In this document: piece by piece, positions 33,967 to 44,100 of the stretch
Layout: each line of letters opens with the position of its first letter
Numbering within the stretch: position 1 is the first letter of the stretch
Assembly: GCA_017557195.1 (NCBI GenBank)
Contig: JAFZAL010000030.1
Coordinates: 1-48,216, forward strand
Origin: Thermoguttaceae bacterium
GTDB taxonomy: Bacteria > Planctomycetota > Planctomycetia > Pirellulales > Thermoguttaceae
Reading direction: 5' to 3'
DNA length: 48,216 nucleotides
The notes under the pieces: generated by a model
Seen by the model: only the letters and a program-made list of their open reading frames with translations
The model's database searches: none
Told to the model about the DNA's origin: nothing
Translations under genes and position numbers: made by a program

Positions 33967-36357
33967 TTGAAACGTCATTTTGTTTTGCAGACAATATTAT
34001 TATTGTTATTGTTTGCGTTACCTATTGGAGTAGTAATTTCAGACGAACCAGCTCCGCAGCCGGAAGCCGTTCAGGCTGAACAGAATGCGGAACAGAATAA
34101 TGACGCCGCGGCAGCCGAAGCCGAAGCAAAGGCTGCCGAAGAAAAGGCAAAGGCGGAAGCGGAAGCGAAGGCAGCCGAAGAAAAGGCGAAAGCCGAAGCC
34201 GAGGCAAAAGCGAAGGCGGAAGCGGAAGCAAAGGCTGCTGAAGAAAAGGCGAAAGCCGAAGCCGAGGCAAAGGCCAAGGCTGAAGCAGAAGCGAAGGCAG
34301 CTGAAGAAAAGGCGAAAGCCGAAGCCGAGGCAAAAGCGAAGGCGGAAGCGGAAGCGAAGGCAGCCGAAGAAAAGGCGAAAGCCGAAGCCGAGGCAAAAGC
34401 GAAGGCGGAAGCGGAAGCAAAGGCTGCTGAAGAAAAAGCGAAAGCCGAAGCCGAGGCAAAAGCGAAGGCGGAAGCGGAAGCAAAGGCTGCTGAAGAAAAG
34501 GCGAAAGCCGAAGCCGAGGCAAAGGCCAAGGCTGAAGCAGAAGCGAAGGCGGCTGAAGAAAAGGCTAAAGCTGAAGCTGAAGCAAAAGCGAAGGCCGAAG
34601 CGGAAGCGAAGGCGGCTGAAGAAAAGGCTAAAGCCGAAGCTGAAGCCAAGGCTGCCGAAGAAAAGGCGAAAGCTGAAGCCGAAGCAAAAGCCAAGGCAGA
34701 AGCAGAAGCTAAAGCAAAGGCAGAAGCAGAAGCTAAAGCAAAGGCAGAAGCAGAAGCTAAAGCAAAGGCTGAAGAAGAGCGCAAAAAGAATATGGCGCCT
34801 GGTCAGCTGGAAAGCGGTAAAATCAAAGTTGAAATTACCAAAGAACAGTTGGCTCAAAACATCAATGAACTGAAAGAACTCGAAAAGAAGCTTGACGAGT
34901 TAAACAAGAAAGTCTCGCCAGCCGTTGTTGGCATTGTCATTGGCAACGCCAGCGGATCGGGAGTCATTGTTAATCCGGAAGGTTTGATTATGACCGCCGG
35001 TCACGTTTCCGGCATGGCTGGACGCGACGCCAAGGTGATTCTTTCTGACGGCCGCGTTGTCAATGCCAAGTCCCTTGGCGGAGTGAACCCAGTCGACGCC
35101 GGTTTGATTCAGATTACCGATCCGGGCGAATATCCTTTTGCGGAAATTGATCGCAAAGACACGACTCAACAAGGAGACTGGGTTGTTGCGTACGGACACC
35201 CGCTGGGATATCGTCAAGGACGTCCCCCGGTAATGCGTTTGGGTGAAGTCATTCGCGATTCCGACACCGTTATTCAGACGGACTGCGTTATGATTTCCGG
35301 CGACTCCGGAGGACCGCTGTTCAACCTCAAAGGCGAAGTCATTGGAATCAACAGCCGCATTTCGGAAAACGCTGCGCAGAACTTCCACGTTCCGACAAAG
35401 ATTTTCCTCGAATACTGGGGCAAGATGGTCGCCAGTCAGATGTGCAACCATACGCTTCTTCCCAAGAAAGAACTCAATCATTTGAGCTTCCTGGAAACGA
35501 TTAAACCTGTACTTCCGGCAATGGTCGGCATTCGTCACGGCGCCGCCAACGTAGCGTTTGGAACGATAGTCGATTCTGACGGCTGGATTGTTACAAAAGC
35601 CAACTGCATCGATACGACAAAGAAGATAACCTGTTTTGTCGCCATTGAAAAGAAAGAAGGCAAAATTACCTTCAAGCCCCTGGAAGCGCAGGTAGTCGCA
35701 ACTGACGAAGGGCTGGATTTGATGTTGCTCAAAGTTGATGCAAAAGACTTGGACGTTCCGCAGTTTGACGAAGAGTTCCCGATTGAGGTTGGACATTGGG
35801 TTTTGTCGCCCAGCATGGAAAAGGGTCTTGCCGGGTTGGGCGTTATCAGCGTCCCGCCGCTGTCGATTCCGAAAGAACGCGCTATTGTTGGCATTTTGCT
35901 TGAAGAACGCGACGGCAAACTTTACGTCGGCGACGTTGTCCCGGATATGCCAGCCGCCAAAGCCGGTCTGAAGAAGGGCGAACGAATCGTCAAAGTCAAC
36001 GGCGCGTTTGTCTACACCGCAGATCAGTGCACAAACGAATTCAAGAAGTTCGACATCGGCAACAAGATTACAATGGAAATTGAATCTGAGGGCAAAACTC
36101 GAACCGTCGATATTGAACTTACTGCCAGCGCTCATCACAAACCCAACGAGATGAACGGCATGTCAAAACGCCGCAGCGGATACGACAGAGTTATTCAGCA
36201 CGATTCCGTCATTCGTCCGGAAGAATGCGGCGGTCCGCTGGTCAATCTGGACGGCAAGGTTATTGGAATCAACATCGCCCGCGCCGGTCGCGTTGAAACC
36301 TACGCTCTGCCGATCAAGCCCGTTCTGGAATTTGCCAGAAAGAACATCAAAAAGTAA
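33967..36357 (+). CDS. Exported trypsin-like (HtrA-type) protease with Ala/Glu/Lys coiled coil and degenerate second protease domain
   Basis: 796 aa from a TTG start, fixed by GGAGG 6 nt upstream. Residues 1-25 are a signal peptide. Residues 55-272 are an AAEEKAKAEAEAK-type repeat, a long highly charged helix or coiled coil. The first protease domain (about 305-480) has His346 (TAGHV), Asp377 (VDAGL) and Ser447 (GDSGGPL), a complete triad. The second half (about 505-796) repeats the fold with a PDZ-like insertion (VVPDMPAAKAGLKKGERIVKVNG). It lacks the His (TKANC) and has Cys754 where Ser should be (EECGGPLVN). The active first domain plus a regulatory pseudo-protease suggests an envelope quality-control or processing protease; the target is unknown. 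A terminator follows. Confidence 0.85.
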   Translation: MKRHFVLQTILLLLLFALPIGVVISDEPAPQPEAVQAEQNAEQNNDAAAAEAEAKAAEEKAKAEAEAKAAEEKAKAEAEAKAKAEAEAKAAEEKAKAEAEAKAKAEAEAKAAEEKAKAEAEAKAKAEAEAKAAEEKAKAEAEAKAKAEAEAKAAEEKAKAEAEAKAKAEAEAKAAEEKAKAEAEAKAKAEAEAKAAEEKAKAEAEAKAKAEAEAKAAEEKAKAEAEAKAAEEKAKAEAEAKAKAEAEAKAKAEAEAKAKAEAEAKAKAEEERKKNMAPGQLESGKIKVEITKEQLAQNINELKELEKKLDELNKKVSPAVVGIVIGNASGSGVIVNPEGLIMTAGHVSGMAGRDAKVILSDGRVVNAKSLGGVNPVDAGLIQITDPGEYPFAEIDRKDTTQQGDWVVAYGHPLGYRQGRPPVMRLGEVIRDSDTVIQTDCVMISGDSGGPLFNLKGEVIGINSRISENAAQNFHVPTKIFLEYWGKMVASQMCNHTLLPKKELNHLSFLETIKPVLPAMVGIRHGAANVAFGTIVDSDGWIVTKANCIDTTKKITCFVAIEKKEGKITFKPLEAQVVATDEGLDLMLLKVDAKDLDVPQFDEEFPIEVGHWVLSPSMEKGLAGLGVISVPPLSIPKERAIVGILLEERDGKLYVGDVVPDMPAAKAGLKKGERIVKVNGAFVYTADQCTNEFKKFDIGNKITMEIESEGKTRTVDIELTASAHHKPNEMNGMSKRRSGYDRVIQHDSVIRPEECGGPLVNLDGKVIGINIARAGRVETYALPIKPVLEFARKNIKK
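34110..34785 (+). repeat. Tandem coding repeat (63-bp unit, Ala/Glu/Lys)
   Basis: About seven near-perfect 63-bp units, each encoding AAEEKAKAEAEAK plus AKAEAEAK, lie between shorter 39-bp and 24-bp versions. Synonymous differences between units are few, which suggests recent expansion or homogenisation by slippage or unequal exchange. The low complexity creates long open frames on both strands that are not genes. Confidence 0.85.
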
Positions 36358-36384
36358 ACCGAACGTCTGACGTTTAGAAATGCA

Positions 36385-36421
36385 AACCCTCGGGGATTCC
36401 CTCTCCGAGGGTTGTTTTTTT
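36385..36421 (+). terminator. Intrinsic terminator of the protease gene
   Basis: 9-bp stem AACCCTCGG/CCGAGGGTT with an 11-nt loop, then G and seven T. Confidence 0.85.
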
Positions 36422-36477
36422 GAGAATAAACAGTAATAGAACGCCGAACAGAAAAAAACAAGGGTTGTTTCAAGAAA

Positions 36478-36507
36478 GAAAAAGCCCCTGCAAGAAATTG
36501 CAAGGGC
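36478..36507 (-). terminator. Intrinsic terminator of tRNA-Arg(TCT)
   Basis: Minus strand: 10-bp stem GCCCTTGCAA/TTGCAGGGGC with a TTTC loop, followed by TTTTTC. Confidence 0.8.
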
Positions 36508-36513
36508 GAACGA

Positions 36514-36587
<74 letters not shown>

Positions 36588-36699
36588 GCTGATTTCAAAT
36601 CGTTCTTTAATATAGCGTAAAAAAGGATTTTGTCAAGGCGGGAAGAACGGCAAAAAATGGGAGAAGGGCGCTTTCAAAATTGGAGGACATGAAATTATG

Positions 36700-36845
36700 A
36701 AATATGAGGCGCCGCTTTCGGGGGGCGGGTATTACCCGCCTAAAAACAATCAACCTTTGATTTCGCGGACAATGTCCGCTCCCCGGAATGTCCGCTCCCC
36801 AGAAATTTTACCCTTCTGCCCGCCCGGCTTGCCAGTCTTCTATCG
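36700..36845. repeat. Composite repeat region C with two perfect palindromes
   Basis: This holds a 17-nt palindrome GGCGGGTATTACCCGCC (36724-36740) and a 15-nt palindrome GCGGACAATGTCCGC (36765-36779). It also holds two tandem 16-mers TGTCCGCTCCCCRGAA (36773-36804) and CCTTCTGCCCG, whose complement CGGGCAGAAGG is part of the 98-bp element. The gap 36588-36849 has no gene; this region fills most of it. Confidence 0.6.
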
Positions 36846-36849
36846 GAAA

Positions 36850-38334
36850 CTATTTGTTTTCAAGTCCTTTTTTATACAGTTCGTTAATCTGGTCAATTGT
36901 CAAAACGGACGGCCAGTACTGGAACCCCTTTGTTTCGCCGTTGAGCTTGCACTTGTAGTTCCCCGTTCCGTCTTCGCCGATGTTCCAGTTCAGATCGGAA
37001 GAGAACGATTGGATTTTGGAAACGTCGTCGGAGACGAACGCCAGGCGTCCGTTTTGCGTTCCGACAAACAGCATTGCATTGCCGCCCTTTTGAGCTGTAA
37101 CCGCAAGAAACGTCCATTCGTTGTTATTGTAGAACAAGGGACGGAAGTCGTCTCGGGTTTTGCCGTCGCCGATATTCAAAGTGATTGCCAGGTCGTCTTT
37201 TTGATTGAACGCTGCCAACGCGATTCCAGGGTTGCGACCGCTGTTCCAGTCTTTATTGGAAACGATAGCCGGGTCGCCGTCCTGAGGGCCGTTTGCCTTA
37301 AACCAGATCACAAAGCTGAAATCGTTGGCAGGACAGCCTGCTTTGAGTTCTGCGACGTTGGTAATCGGATTGTCGATGTTGGCGGGCGTTTCCGGAGCGG
37401 TTTGAGGGATGTATCCGTCAAACTCTTCCGGGATGGACCCGGTCATGTGTTTCATCAAATACGCCGCCGAGCAGCAGTTTTGCGGCTGTCCCGCCATCTT
37501 GCCGGCGTCGATGTCTTTGGCGCTGACAATCAACGGAATCGTATAGCAATTCTTGCATCCGACAACGCCGTGCGTTTTGTAAACTCCGCCGTGGTCAGAG
37601 GCAACAACAATCATCCAGTCTTCGTTGGAGAAGTTAGGACGACTCTTGATGGCGTCGAGAATTTTCCCGATTTTTTCGTCGTAGAATTTCATCGCGTCAT
37701 AGTATTCGTCCTTGTTGACGGAGAACCCATAACGATGTCCGAACATATCCATGGAATCCAGATAGAGCATAATCGCGTCGACGTCGGCGCCTTTTGTCCA
37801 TTTTGTGTCTTTGACGCCGGGCGTATCCGGGAGCGTTCCGTTGAGAATCTGGATGGTTTCATCGATAATTTTGACGTCGCCGTCAACGCCGCCGCCTCGG
37901 GTGTTTTGATAAGTAGCGTCCGCAGGAATGTGTCCGTCTTCACTCCAGTTGTACAGCCAAACGGAAACGATGTCCGGGTCGGCTTTTCGCAGTCGTTGCA
38001 TCCACGTCGGGTATTCGTCATACTTTCCTTTGAACGTCTGACCGTTTTTGTAAACTTCATTTTTGGCAGCAGTAACGCCGGTGGCGATGGCAACGTGGTT
38101 TGTTGCGCTGGACGGAGCTGATTCCAGATTGGTATGCGCCTGGAACGTATACGCGCCCTTGTATCCTTCCGCCCACGTTCCGTTGCGGAGAGCGTCAAAG
38201 TTGGGCGTGGGAGCTGTGTACATGGCGTCCGATCGCTGACCGTCCAACATAATCAGCAGCGCTTTTTTCTCTCCAGCCTGGGTAACAGAAGCAAAGAGCA
38301 AAAGCGCAGCAATGCAAATCAAAAAACGTTTCAT
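36850..38334 (-). CDS. Exported phosphodiesterase/alkaline-phosphatase-superfamily protein with C-terminal LamG-like domain
   Basis: 494 aa with a signal peptide (1-20, ...TQA/GEK). The core (about 22-330) is of the type I phosphodiesterase/nucleotide pyrophosphatase superfamily. The first metal Asp lies in LIMLDGQRSD, a Ser/Thr-rich nucleophile region APSSATNHVAIATG follows, then DSMDMFGHRYG and SDHGG metal ligands. The remainder (about 345-490) is a LamG/jelly-roll-like domain (FSFVIWFKA, WTFLAVTAQKGG). The substrate may be a phosphodiester or sulfate ester on a glycan; the family does not decide this. Transcribed alone from the promoter at 38434-38462. Confidence 0.8.
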   Translation of the reverse strand: MKRFLICIAALLLFASVTQAGEKKALLIMLDGQRSDAMYTAPTPNFDALRNGTWAEGYKGAYTFQAHTNLESAPSSATNHVAIATGVTAAKNEVYKNGQTFKGKYDEYPTWMQRLRKADPDIVSVWLYNWSEDGHIPADATYQNTRGGGVDGDVKIIDETIQILNGTLPDTPGVKDTKWTKGADVDAIMLYLDSMDMFGHRYGFSVNKDEYYDAMKFYDEKIGKILDAIKSRPNFSNEDWMIVVASDHGGVYKTHGVVGCKNCYTIPLIVSAKDIDAGKMAGQPQNCCSAAYLMKHMTGSIPEEFDGYIPQTAPETPANIDNPITNVAELKAGCPANDFSFVIWFKANGPQDGDPAIVSNKDWNSGRNPGIALAAFNQKDDLAITLNIGDGKTRDDFRPLFYNNNEWTFLAVTAQKGGNAMLFVGTQNGRLAFVSDDVSKIQSFSSDLNWNIGEDGTGNYKCKLNGETKGFQYWPSVLTIDQINELYKKGLENK

Positions 38335-38433
38335 AATTAATCCTTTCCTTTTTCGAACTGTTTGTTCTTAAAAAAACTGTTATAATCTCGTCGAATTATA
38401 AAACGCAACATGCGTTGTTTGCTTTTAATCGCT

Positions 38434-38462
38434 ATTATAAAAGAACGTGTAATTAAATACAA
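38434..38462 (-). promoter_or_regulatory. Promoter of the phosphodiesterase gene
   Basis: Minus strand: TTGTAT and TATAAT with 17-nt spacing. A small hairpin AACGCA/TGCGTT lies downstream at 38402-38416. The rest of the 38335-38728 gap holds a GTTCC/GGAAC hairpin near 38560-38580 with a short T run and no recognised gene. Confidence 0.6.
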
Positions 38463-38639
38463 CCCTTCACGATAAAATATTATTGAAACAGAGCGCCATT
38501 TTTATATCTGGAAAAGTTTTAAAAAATCCCTCTTGACTCAAAGGGGAAAAATCTCTATAGTTCCGATAATTGCCGGAACAGTTTTTCTGTTTCGCGTTCA
38601 TAGTCGAAATATATTTGCATTTTCAGGGTTTGCTGCGCC

Positions 38640-38738
38640 ATGGACGGCGCTCAAGAACTCTTGAAAGATACAATTCCTTTAACCCACGACATTATAGACG
38701 TGGACTTTGACATGGATGGATTCAAGTCATGGAATTAA
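38640..38738 (+). CDS. Possible 32-aa leader peptide upstream of the lipoprotein gene
   Basis: ATG to TAA encodes MDGAQELLKDTIPLTHDIID and 12 further residues, and ends 5 nt before the lipoprotein ATG. There is no good ribosome-binding site and no known family. It may couple translation to the lipoprotein start or be chance. Confidence 0.2.
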   Translation: MDGAQELLKDTIPLTHDIIDVDFDMDGFKSWN

Positions 38739-38743
38739 GCATT

Positions 38744-39895
38744 ATGAATAGATTTCAGTTCCGCTGGGCGCTTGCGGCGTTATTGGTCGTCGTTACGCTC
38801 GCTGGTTGTCGTACAACAGGCAGCGGTCCGAAATGGCCCTTTGGTCGAAAGGACATGGAAAAAACCGAACAGTTGGCAACTTATAAAGAAAATCACCAGG
38901 CTGTTCAAACGGACGGCGACATCATCCCTCCGGCAAACAAAGCCAAACCGGAAGCGACCATTGCTCTGGGAGAACGTCGTCTGGCAGACAGCGGATACTC
39001 TAACTCGAACGGTCCGAAATATACGGAATCTCTGGATCAGCTCAATCAACCGCCAGTCAACCCGGCGCAGAATTACGCAGCAGTTGAGCAAATGACGGCT
39101 CAGGCAAACGCAGACGCCTCTAAAAACGCCGCGCCAGTCGCTTATAAGGATGAAAACGTCTCGCCAATGGACATTCAGCCGATAGCGCCGCCCACGCAAA
39201 CGGTTGCGTCAAATGGAACGTCAGATCCAATGGTTTTGCCGCCAGTTCCGGAACTGCCGCCAATGCCGAATGCGGAACCCGTTCCAGCGCCCGTCTCCCC
39301 GGCGATTGCGTCTGATTCCTCTAAAACCAACAACGTTATTGCGCCGGTTCAGTATCAAACGGAAATATCTGAAAGCGAAGCTCAGGCGTATACGCCCTCG
39401 CAAGGAGCGTTTCTGCCGGGAAGTCTGGATATGAATCGATTCAAATCCGAATTCTCTAATTCTTCGCCGTCTCAACAGCCGGAAACAAATCAGGCGTATC
39501 CGACGAATCCGTCTGAAAATCCTTCTCCGCTTGACTCGCAAGCTTTGCCAGGATTGTCAAAAAATCAAAACGTTCCCCATGAACTGAAAAACAATTACGA
39601 TAACGGCAAAGTCGTCATAGTCAAGAATTCCCGATCAGTTATGACAGAATCTGATTTTTGCACTCTGGGCTATCATGAAGTTGCCAGTCTGGCGTCGGGG
39701 AATCCTGTTGTTGCGAAAACGACTCCCGCCTCTTCGCCGCGTCAAATGACGTCTGAATATAACGCGATTCCTGTTGTTCAGACGTCTCTGGTTCGACCCG
39801 TCGAGAATGCGCCGTCAACCGTAACGCCTGTTGATCCGGAATCCATTGCAGACTCCGCCTCGTCCGTTTTAATGAACATTGCGCCGCTTAATTAG
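38744..39895 (+). CDS. Proline/serine-rich lipoprotein of unknown function
   Basis: 383 aa. The signal peptide ends with lipobox LAGC (about Cys22), so the protein is lipid-anchored. The mature part is low in hydrophobic residues and rich in Pro, Asn, Ser and Gln (PPVPELPPMPNAEPVPAP), probably a disordered stretch spanning the periplasm. The only structured-looking segment is GKVVIVKNSRSVMTESDF. I do not recognise the family. The ATG at 38744 gives a normal lipoprotein signal; the ATG at 38729 adds five residues. The stop TAG is the first TAG of a heptamer array. Confidence 0.6.
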   Translation: MNRFQFRWALAALLVVVTLAGCRTTGSGPKWPFGRKDMEKTEQLATYKENHQAVQTDGDIIPPANKAKPEATIALGERRLADSGYSNSNGPKYTESLDQLNQPPVNPAQNYAAVEQMTAQANADASKNAAPVAYKDENVSPMDIQPIAPPTQTVASNGTSDPMVLPPVPELPPMPNAEPVPAPVSPAIASDSSKTNNVIAPVQYQTEISESEAQAYTPSQGAFLPGSLDMNRFKSEFSNSSPSQQPETNQAYPTNPSENPSPLDSQALPGLSKNQNVPHELKNNYDNGKVVIVKNSRSVMTESDFCTLGYHEVASLASGNPVVAKTTPASSPRQMTSEYNAIPVVQTSLVRPVENAPSTVTPVDPESIADSASSVLMNIAPLN

Positions 39896-40057
39896 GGAGC
39901 AGGGAGTAGGCAGTAGGCAATAGGCAGTAGGCAGTAGTTAGTGGTAGTAAGTTAGATGAACGCTTGCGTACTAACCACTAACCACTAACCACTAACCACT
40001 ATGCACTAGCGCTAGCGCTTTCTCCCCATTCCCTATTCCCCATTCCCTATTCCCTCT
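39893..40057. repeat. Heptamer array element 7 (largest, several word families)
   Basis: Left arm: TAGGGAG, then TAGGCAG and TAGTGGT-type words, reading inward on the plus strand. The centre holds GAACGCTTGCGTAC. Right arm: ACTAACC heptads (four), TATGCAC, a palindromic AGCGCTAGCGCT, then ATTCCCT heptads, reading TAGTGGT and TAGGGAA inward on the minus strand. The first heptad supplies the upstream stop codon and the last reaches the start of the epimerase gene. Confidence 0.8.
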
Positions 40058-41044
40058 ATGTCCGACATGTACCTCGTAACCGGCTGCGCCGGATTTATCG
40101 CCTCGAAACTGACTCAAAACCTGCTTGAACAGGGAAACGACGTTTTAGGAATAGACGTTCTCAACGACGCCTACGACTGTCGGCTGAAGAATTATCGGCT
40201 CAAAAACCTCAAGGCATTTCCCAACTTCCGATTCAAAAAAGGCGACATAGCAGATAAAGACTTTGTTTTCAAGCAGGTCAAATCCTGCAAATCAAATCTG
40301 AAGGCGATTTACAATCTTGCCGCTCGCGCCGGAGTCAGAACCAGCGTTGTCAACCCTTGGATTTATTACCATTCCAACGCGCTCGGGTCGCTCAACCTTC
40401 TCGACGCCTGCCGCGAGTTTGACGTCCCCAAATACGTCATGGCGTCAACGTCCAGCCTGTACGGGGACTGCCCGACCGGCAAATTCTCTGAAAACGACTG
40501 CACCGACAGACCGCTGTCGCCTTACGCTGCGTCCAAAAAGGCGGCGGAAGCGATGGCGTATTCGTATCATCATTTACATGGAATCGACGTTTCCATTCTG
40601 CGGTATTTTACCGTCTACGGTCCTGCCGGACGTCCGGACATGAGCATATTCCGGTTTATTCGTCACATTGATCAGGGCGAACCGATAATCCTTTTCGGCG
40701 ACGGGACTCAGGAACGCGACTTTACTTACGTAGACGACATCGCCCGCGGAACGCAGCTGGCGGAAAAGAAGGTCGGATACGACATTTTCAATCTCGGCGG
40801 CGACAACGTTGTCGTCTTGAACGATTTAATTGCTCTTATCGGCCGTCTGCTGGGCAAAGAGGTTAAAATTGACTATCGCCCGGCTCATCGCGCCGACGTC
40901 AAACGGACGTCCGCCAATATCGACCGCGCCCGAAAGGTTCTCAAATGGTCGCCTAAAACGTCGATTGAAAAAGGCGTTGAAAAGACGATTCAATGGTATA
41001 AAGAGAACCGCGCTCTGGCGTTGAAAATCGACCTCGGCGAGTAG
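40058..41044 (+). CDS. NAD-dependent nucleotide-sugar epimerase/dehydratase
   Basis: A 328-aa extended short-chain dehydrogenase. It has a Rossmann start VTGCAGFIAS, where the last Gly of GxxGxxG is Ala. The substrate and catalytic motifs include NLAARAGVRTS, the Ser-Thr region ASTSSLYG and the catalytic pair YAASK. The pattern (RYFTVYGPAGRPDM, GDGTQERDFTYVDDI) is closest to UDP-glucuronate 4-epimerases, so a role in surface polysaccharide precursors is likely; the exact sugar is not certain. The ATG at 40058 or 40067 could be used; neither has a Shine-Dalgarno because a heptamer array lies directly upstream. Confidence 0.85.
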   Translation: MSDMYLVTGCAGFIASKLTQNLLEQGNDVLGIDVLNDAYDCRLKNYRLKNLKAFPNFRFKKGDIADKDFVFKQVKSCKSNLKAIYNLAARAGVRTSVVNPWIYYHSNALGSLNLLDACREFDVPKYVMASTSSLYGDCPTGKFSENDCTDRPLSPYAASKKAAEAMAYSYHHLHGIDVSILRYFTVYGPAGRPDMSIFRFIRHIDQGEPIILFGDGTQERDFTYVDDIARGTQLAEKKVGYDIFNLGGDNVVVLNDLIALIGRLLGKEVKIDYRPAHRADVKRTSANIDRARKVLKWSPKTSIEKGVEKTIQWYKENRALALKIDLGE

Positions 41045-41070
41045 AAGACCGAATTCTTTTGATAGAAAAA

Positions 41071-41108
41071 AACGTCCTCGCTGGCGGACAGGCGAGGACG
41101 TTGTTTTT
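41071..41108. terminator. Bidirectional terminator between the epimerase and PEP-CTERM gene 2
   Basis: 11-bp stem AACGTCCTCGC/GCGAGGACGTT with a 10-nt loop. A T run follows on the plus strand and an A run (41066-41072) precedes it, serving the minus-strand gene. Confidence 0.9.
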
Positions 41109-41135
41109 TGACTATCCGAGAATCGATTTCAGGGA

Positions 41136-44100
41136 TTATTTGCTTGCGTTGCGCTTGCGCCAGTACAGCATGCCAGCCGCGCCGAGAATCAGCAGCGCCC
41201 ACGTTGACGGTTCAGGAATCTTGTTGAGGTCAGGATTCTGAGCGTACGCCATAAGGAAACGATTTGCATCGCCAAGCAATTTGAAGGCGTCGTCGTCCCA
41301 TGAATTTAGAGCCCCTTCTGCCAGATAGAGAGAAACGCCTTCGCCGGACTGATCCAAATAAAGCATGTTCAATGCGTATTGACCCGTTTCGCTCAACAGC
41401 AACGGGATGAATTCCATATTGGCAGATCCGTTCGATTCGAATACGGGCGATCCATTAAGCGTGAGTTTATACGCTTCGTCATTGCTGACAGCCAGGGTGT
41501 ACATGCCGGAAGACTCGACGTTTAACACAGACAAAACGTTAACGCCAACGTTGTCGCCGGCTTTGTAGTTGTCAAGGCAAATTTGAATGGCTTTATCCGT
41601 TGCGTCTGCGCCGGCAATATAATTGGTCAAAGCGTCCAAAGAACTGACGCCTGTTCCTTCCAGGTTGTAGGAATCGACGTTAAAACCAGGTTCAACCTCG
41701 TAATACGGAAGCTGACGAGAAGTCAACGTATTGTTAGCCGCTTTAACTTCTGCCGCCGTCGGAGCGAACTTGATTTGACGAATCTGGTCGAGTTCCAAAT
41801 GGCTCCAGCTGGTTCCTCCGTCAGAGTCGACAACTCTGAGGTAAACCGACTTGCCTTCAAGCCCCTTCAGACTCCAGAAGTCGTATCGGAAATCGTTGGC
41901 GTTCTCGCCTGTCGCGGAGCGGTAAACTTCGCCCGTTTCAGCGTCGACCAAATCCATGTGTTTGTTATCGATGTTGGCGCCGCCGGCAACGTAGTATTCC
42001 ATAATGTCGCCCTGAACGAGGAACGGATCAGAACGAAGAACGCCTGTAGTCTGTTCTTCGCCATATTGGGCGGTGCCTGTGCTGAGGAAGCCTTTCGTGT
42101 TATTAGCCGTTCCGGAACTGTCAACATAGAGGTTGGTAACAGCGGTTCCGTTTCGCGATCCGTTGGTAAAGTGAGTAACGGAATCGAGTCTGTTTCCCTC
42201 GGCGTCGACTTCGTACATGCCGCTGAACTCGCCGGCTGTGTCGAAGTTGAAGTCGTTGAGAACAATATGATGCTGTGCAGCGTTGGCAAGAGCGCTGACT
42301 TGAGTTCCGTCGACTTCCAGGCTGGACGGACCAACCCAACCCCAGCCGCCGGGATTACGGTCGATGACAACAACCATCAAGTCGTGCCCCTGACGTCCAT
42401 TGAGAGAAATCACGCTGTGCTTGGGTTCGTCGCTGCTGTTTCCATTGCCGTAAAGAACGTTATTATCTGCATCGCGAACGTAGTCGCCGGTTGTCATGTC
42501 CCACAAAGCAATTCCCGCTCCGCCAGCGCCGCGGCTGTTAACGTTTAACGCTGTATTGCCGCCGACAGCGTTAAAAGAAAAGACAGCGTCGGCAGGAGCG
42601 TCTGACGCGACTGTAAACTGAGGCCCCCAAAGCATGCCGGTGGTAGCGTCAGAGTCGCCTACCTTTGCATTACTGGTATTGTAAATTGTTTTTTCCTCAT
42701 CTGTTGCAGCCCCATTATACATAGAGATTACTTTGTATTGTCCATAAGCATTATTATAATTTCTGAGATTGCCCAGAGACGCTCCGCCGCCGGAGTACCA
42801 TTCGTCATTTTTGCCCCACTCGAAGTTTTCAATGCGTCTTGTATCTGGGTTGTTCATCTGATCTTTAATTTGATCAGAGGTCAGAACGCCGTCTGTAATG
42901 GAAATGCCTTTCAGCTTGCCGTTCAAATACTTGGCGTCGCCAGCAAAAGTTTTTCCAATATCAAGAACGTTAGTTCCAGCAAAGGCGGCGTGTCCAGAAT
43001 CAGTTTTGATTTGCTCGCCATTGAGATAAAGCGTTTGCGTTTGATTCGCTGCGTCGTACTGCCAGGTAAGGTAATACCATTTGCCAGTTTCAAGAGTTGT
43101 GTCCGCTGTCAGGTCGTTGCCGTAGAATCCCATGTGCGGGTGAGCGTCTCGAACAATCAAGTGTAAACCTGTGTTGTTCGTACCTTGTGTATCGTTGCCA
43201 AAAACTGCCTGGTCGCCGCTGGTACTGTTGAGATAAACCCAGGCAGATGCGGTAAACGAACCATTAAAACCAGCTGACCCAACGGGGAGGTTGGTTCTGA
43301 GGTAAGAACTGCCGTCAAAGGAAATATCGTCGTCGACCCAATGGCGGGAAATATTGCCGTTACGGGTAAGGGTTATATAATCGTCTGCCGTCGGAGCATT
43401 CAAGGGAATACTATAGGTCTTTGTTCCAGCTGCAACAGTAGCGATTTGAGTAGGATCTCCGCCCTGGCTGAGGTAAGTGATTTGATTATTTCGCAGCGCG
43501 CCGGAATAAATTGCAACGTCGTCTAAAGAGATGTTGGCAAATCCTGTGTATCCCCCGGCGTAACGACCGCTGAAGACCAACGGCTCGCCTGTGCCGCTGC
43601 AGTCGACAACGGTGTCGGCTTTGAGGGTAATGAGCTGACCGTCCATGTACAGTTCGCGGTACGTTCCGCCATAGACGGCTACGAGGTGGTGCCATTCGCC
43701 GTCATTCAGGTTTGTATACGCGCCAGCAATGTTTGTAGCCGGATCGTCTGTTTCTTCATCGCGGTTGCCGCCAGAACCATTTCGATACGTAAATGTAGCA
43801 TAGGAGTTTCCGCTTTTACGACGAAGTTGGTAACCCCATCCACTTTCACCGTATTTGGAAATATACGGTTCCCAGCTATCGTTTGGAAGTCCTTTAACCC
43901 AGGCGGAAATTGTAAAAGCGCCGCCGCCAAAGTCAAAAGAATTTCTGTAGTTCTCGCCATCTGCTGAAATACGCGTGTTGAGAATATATGCGTATGAATC
44001 GTTTGTGAACGAGATGTAGTTACCGGAATTATTAAGATGATTGCCCGGTTCTCCGGCAATTGGATTGAATGAAATACCGTCTCCGACAAGAACTCCGTCG

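Noticed and set aside
34022..34873. Long open frames on both strands over the Ala/Glu/Lys repeat
   Set aside because: A product of the low-complexity DNA, in which stop codons are rare in every frame. Only the frame from TTG at 33967 has a ribosome-binding site and continues into a real domain.
36697..38121. 474-codon plus-strand open frame
   Set aside because: Antisense to the phosphodiesterase gene, which has a signal peptide, promoter and metal motifs.
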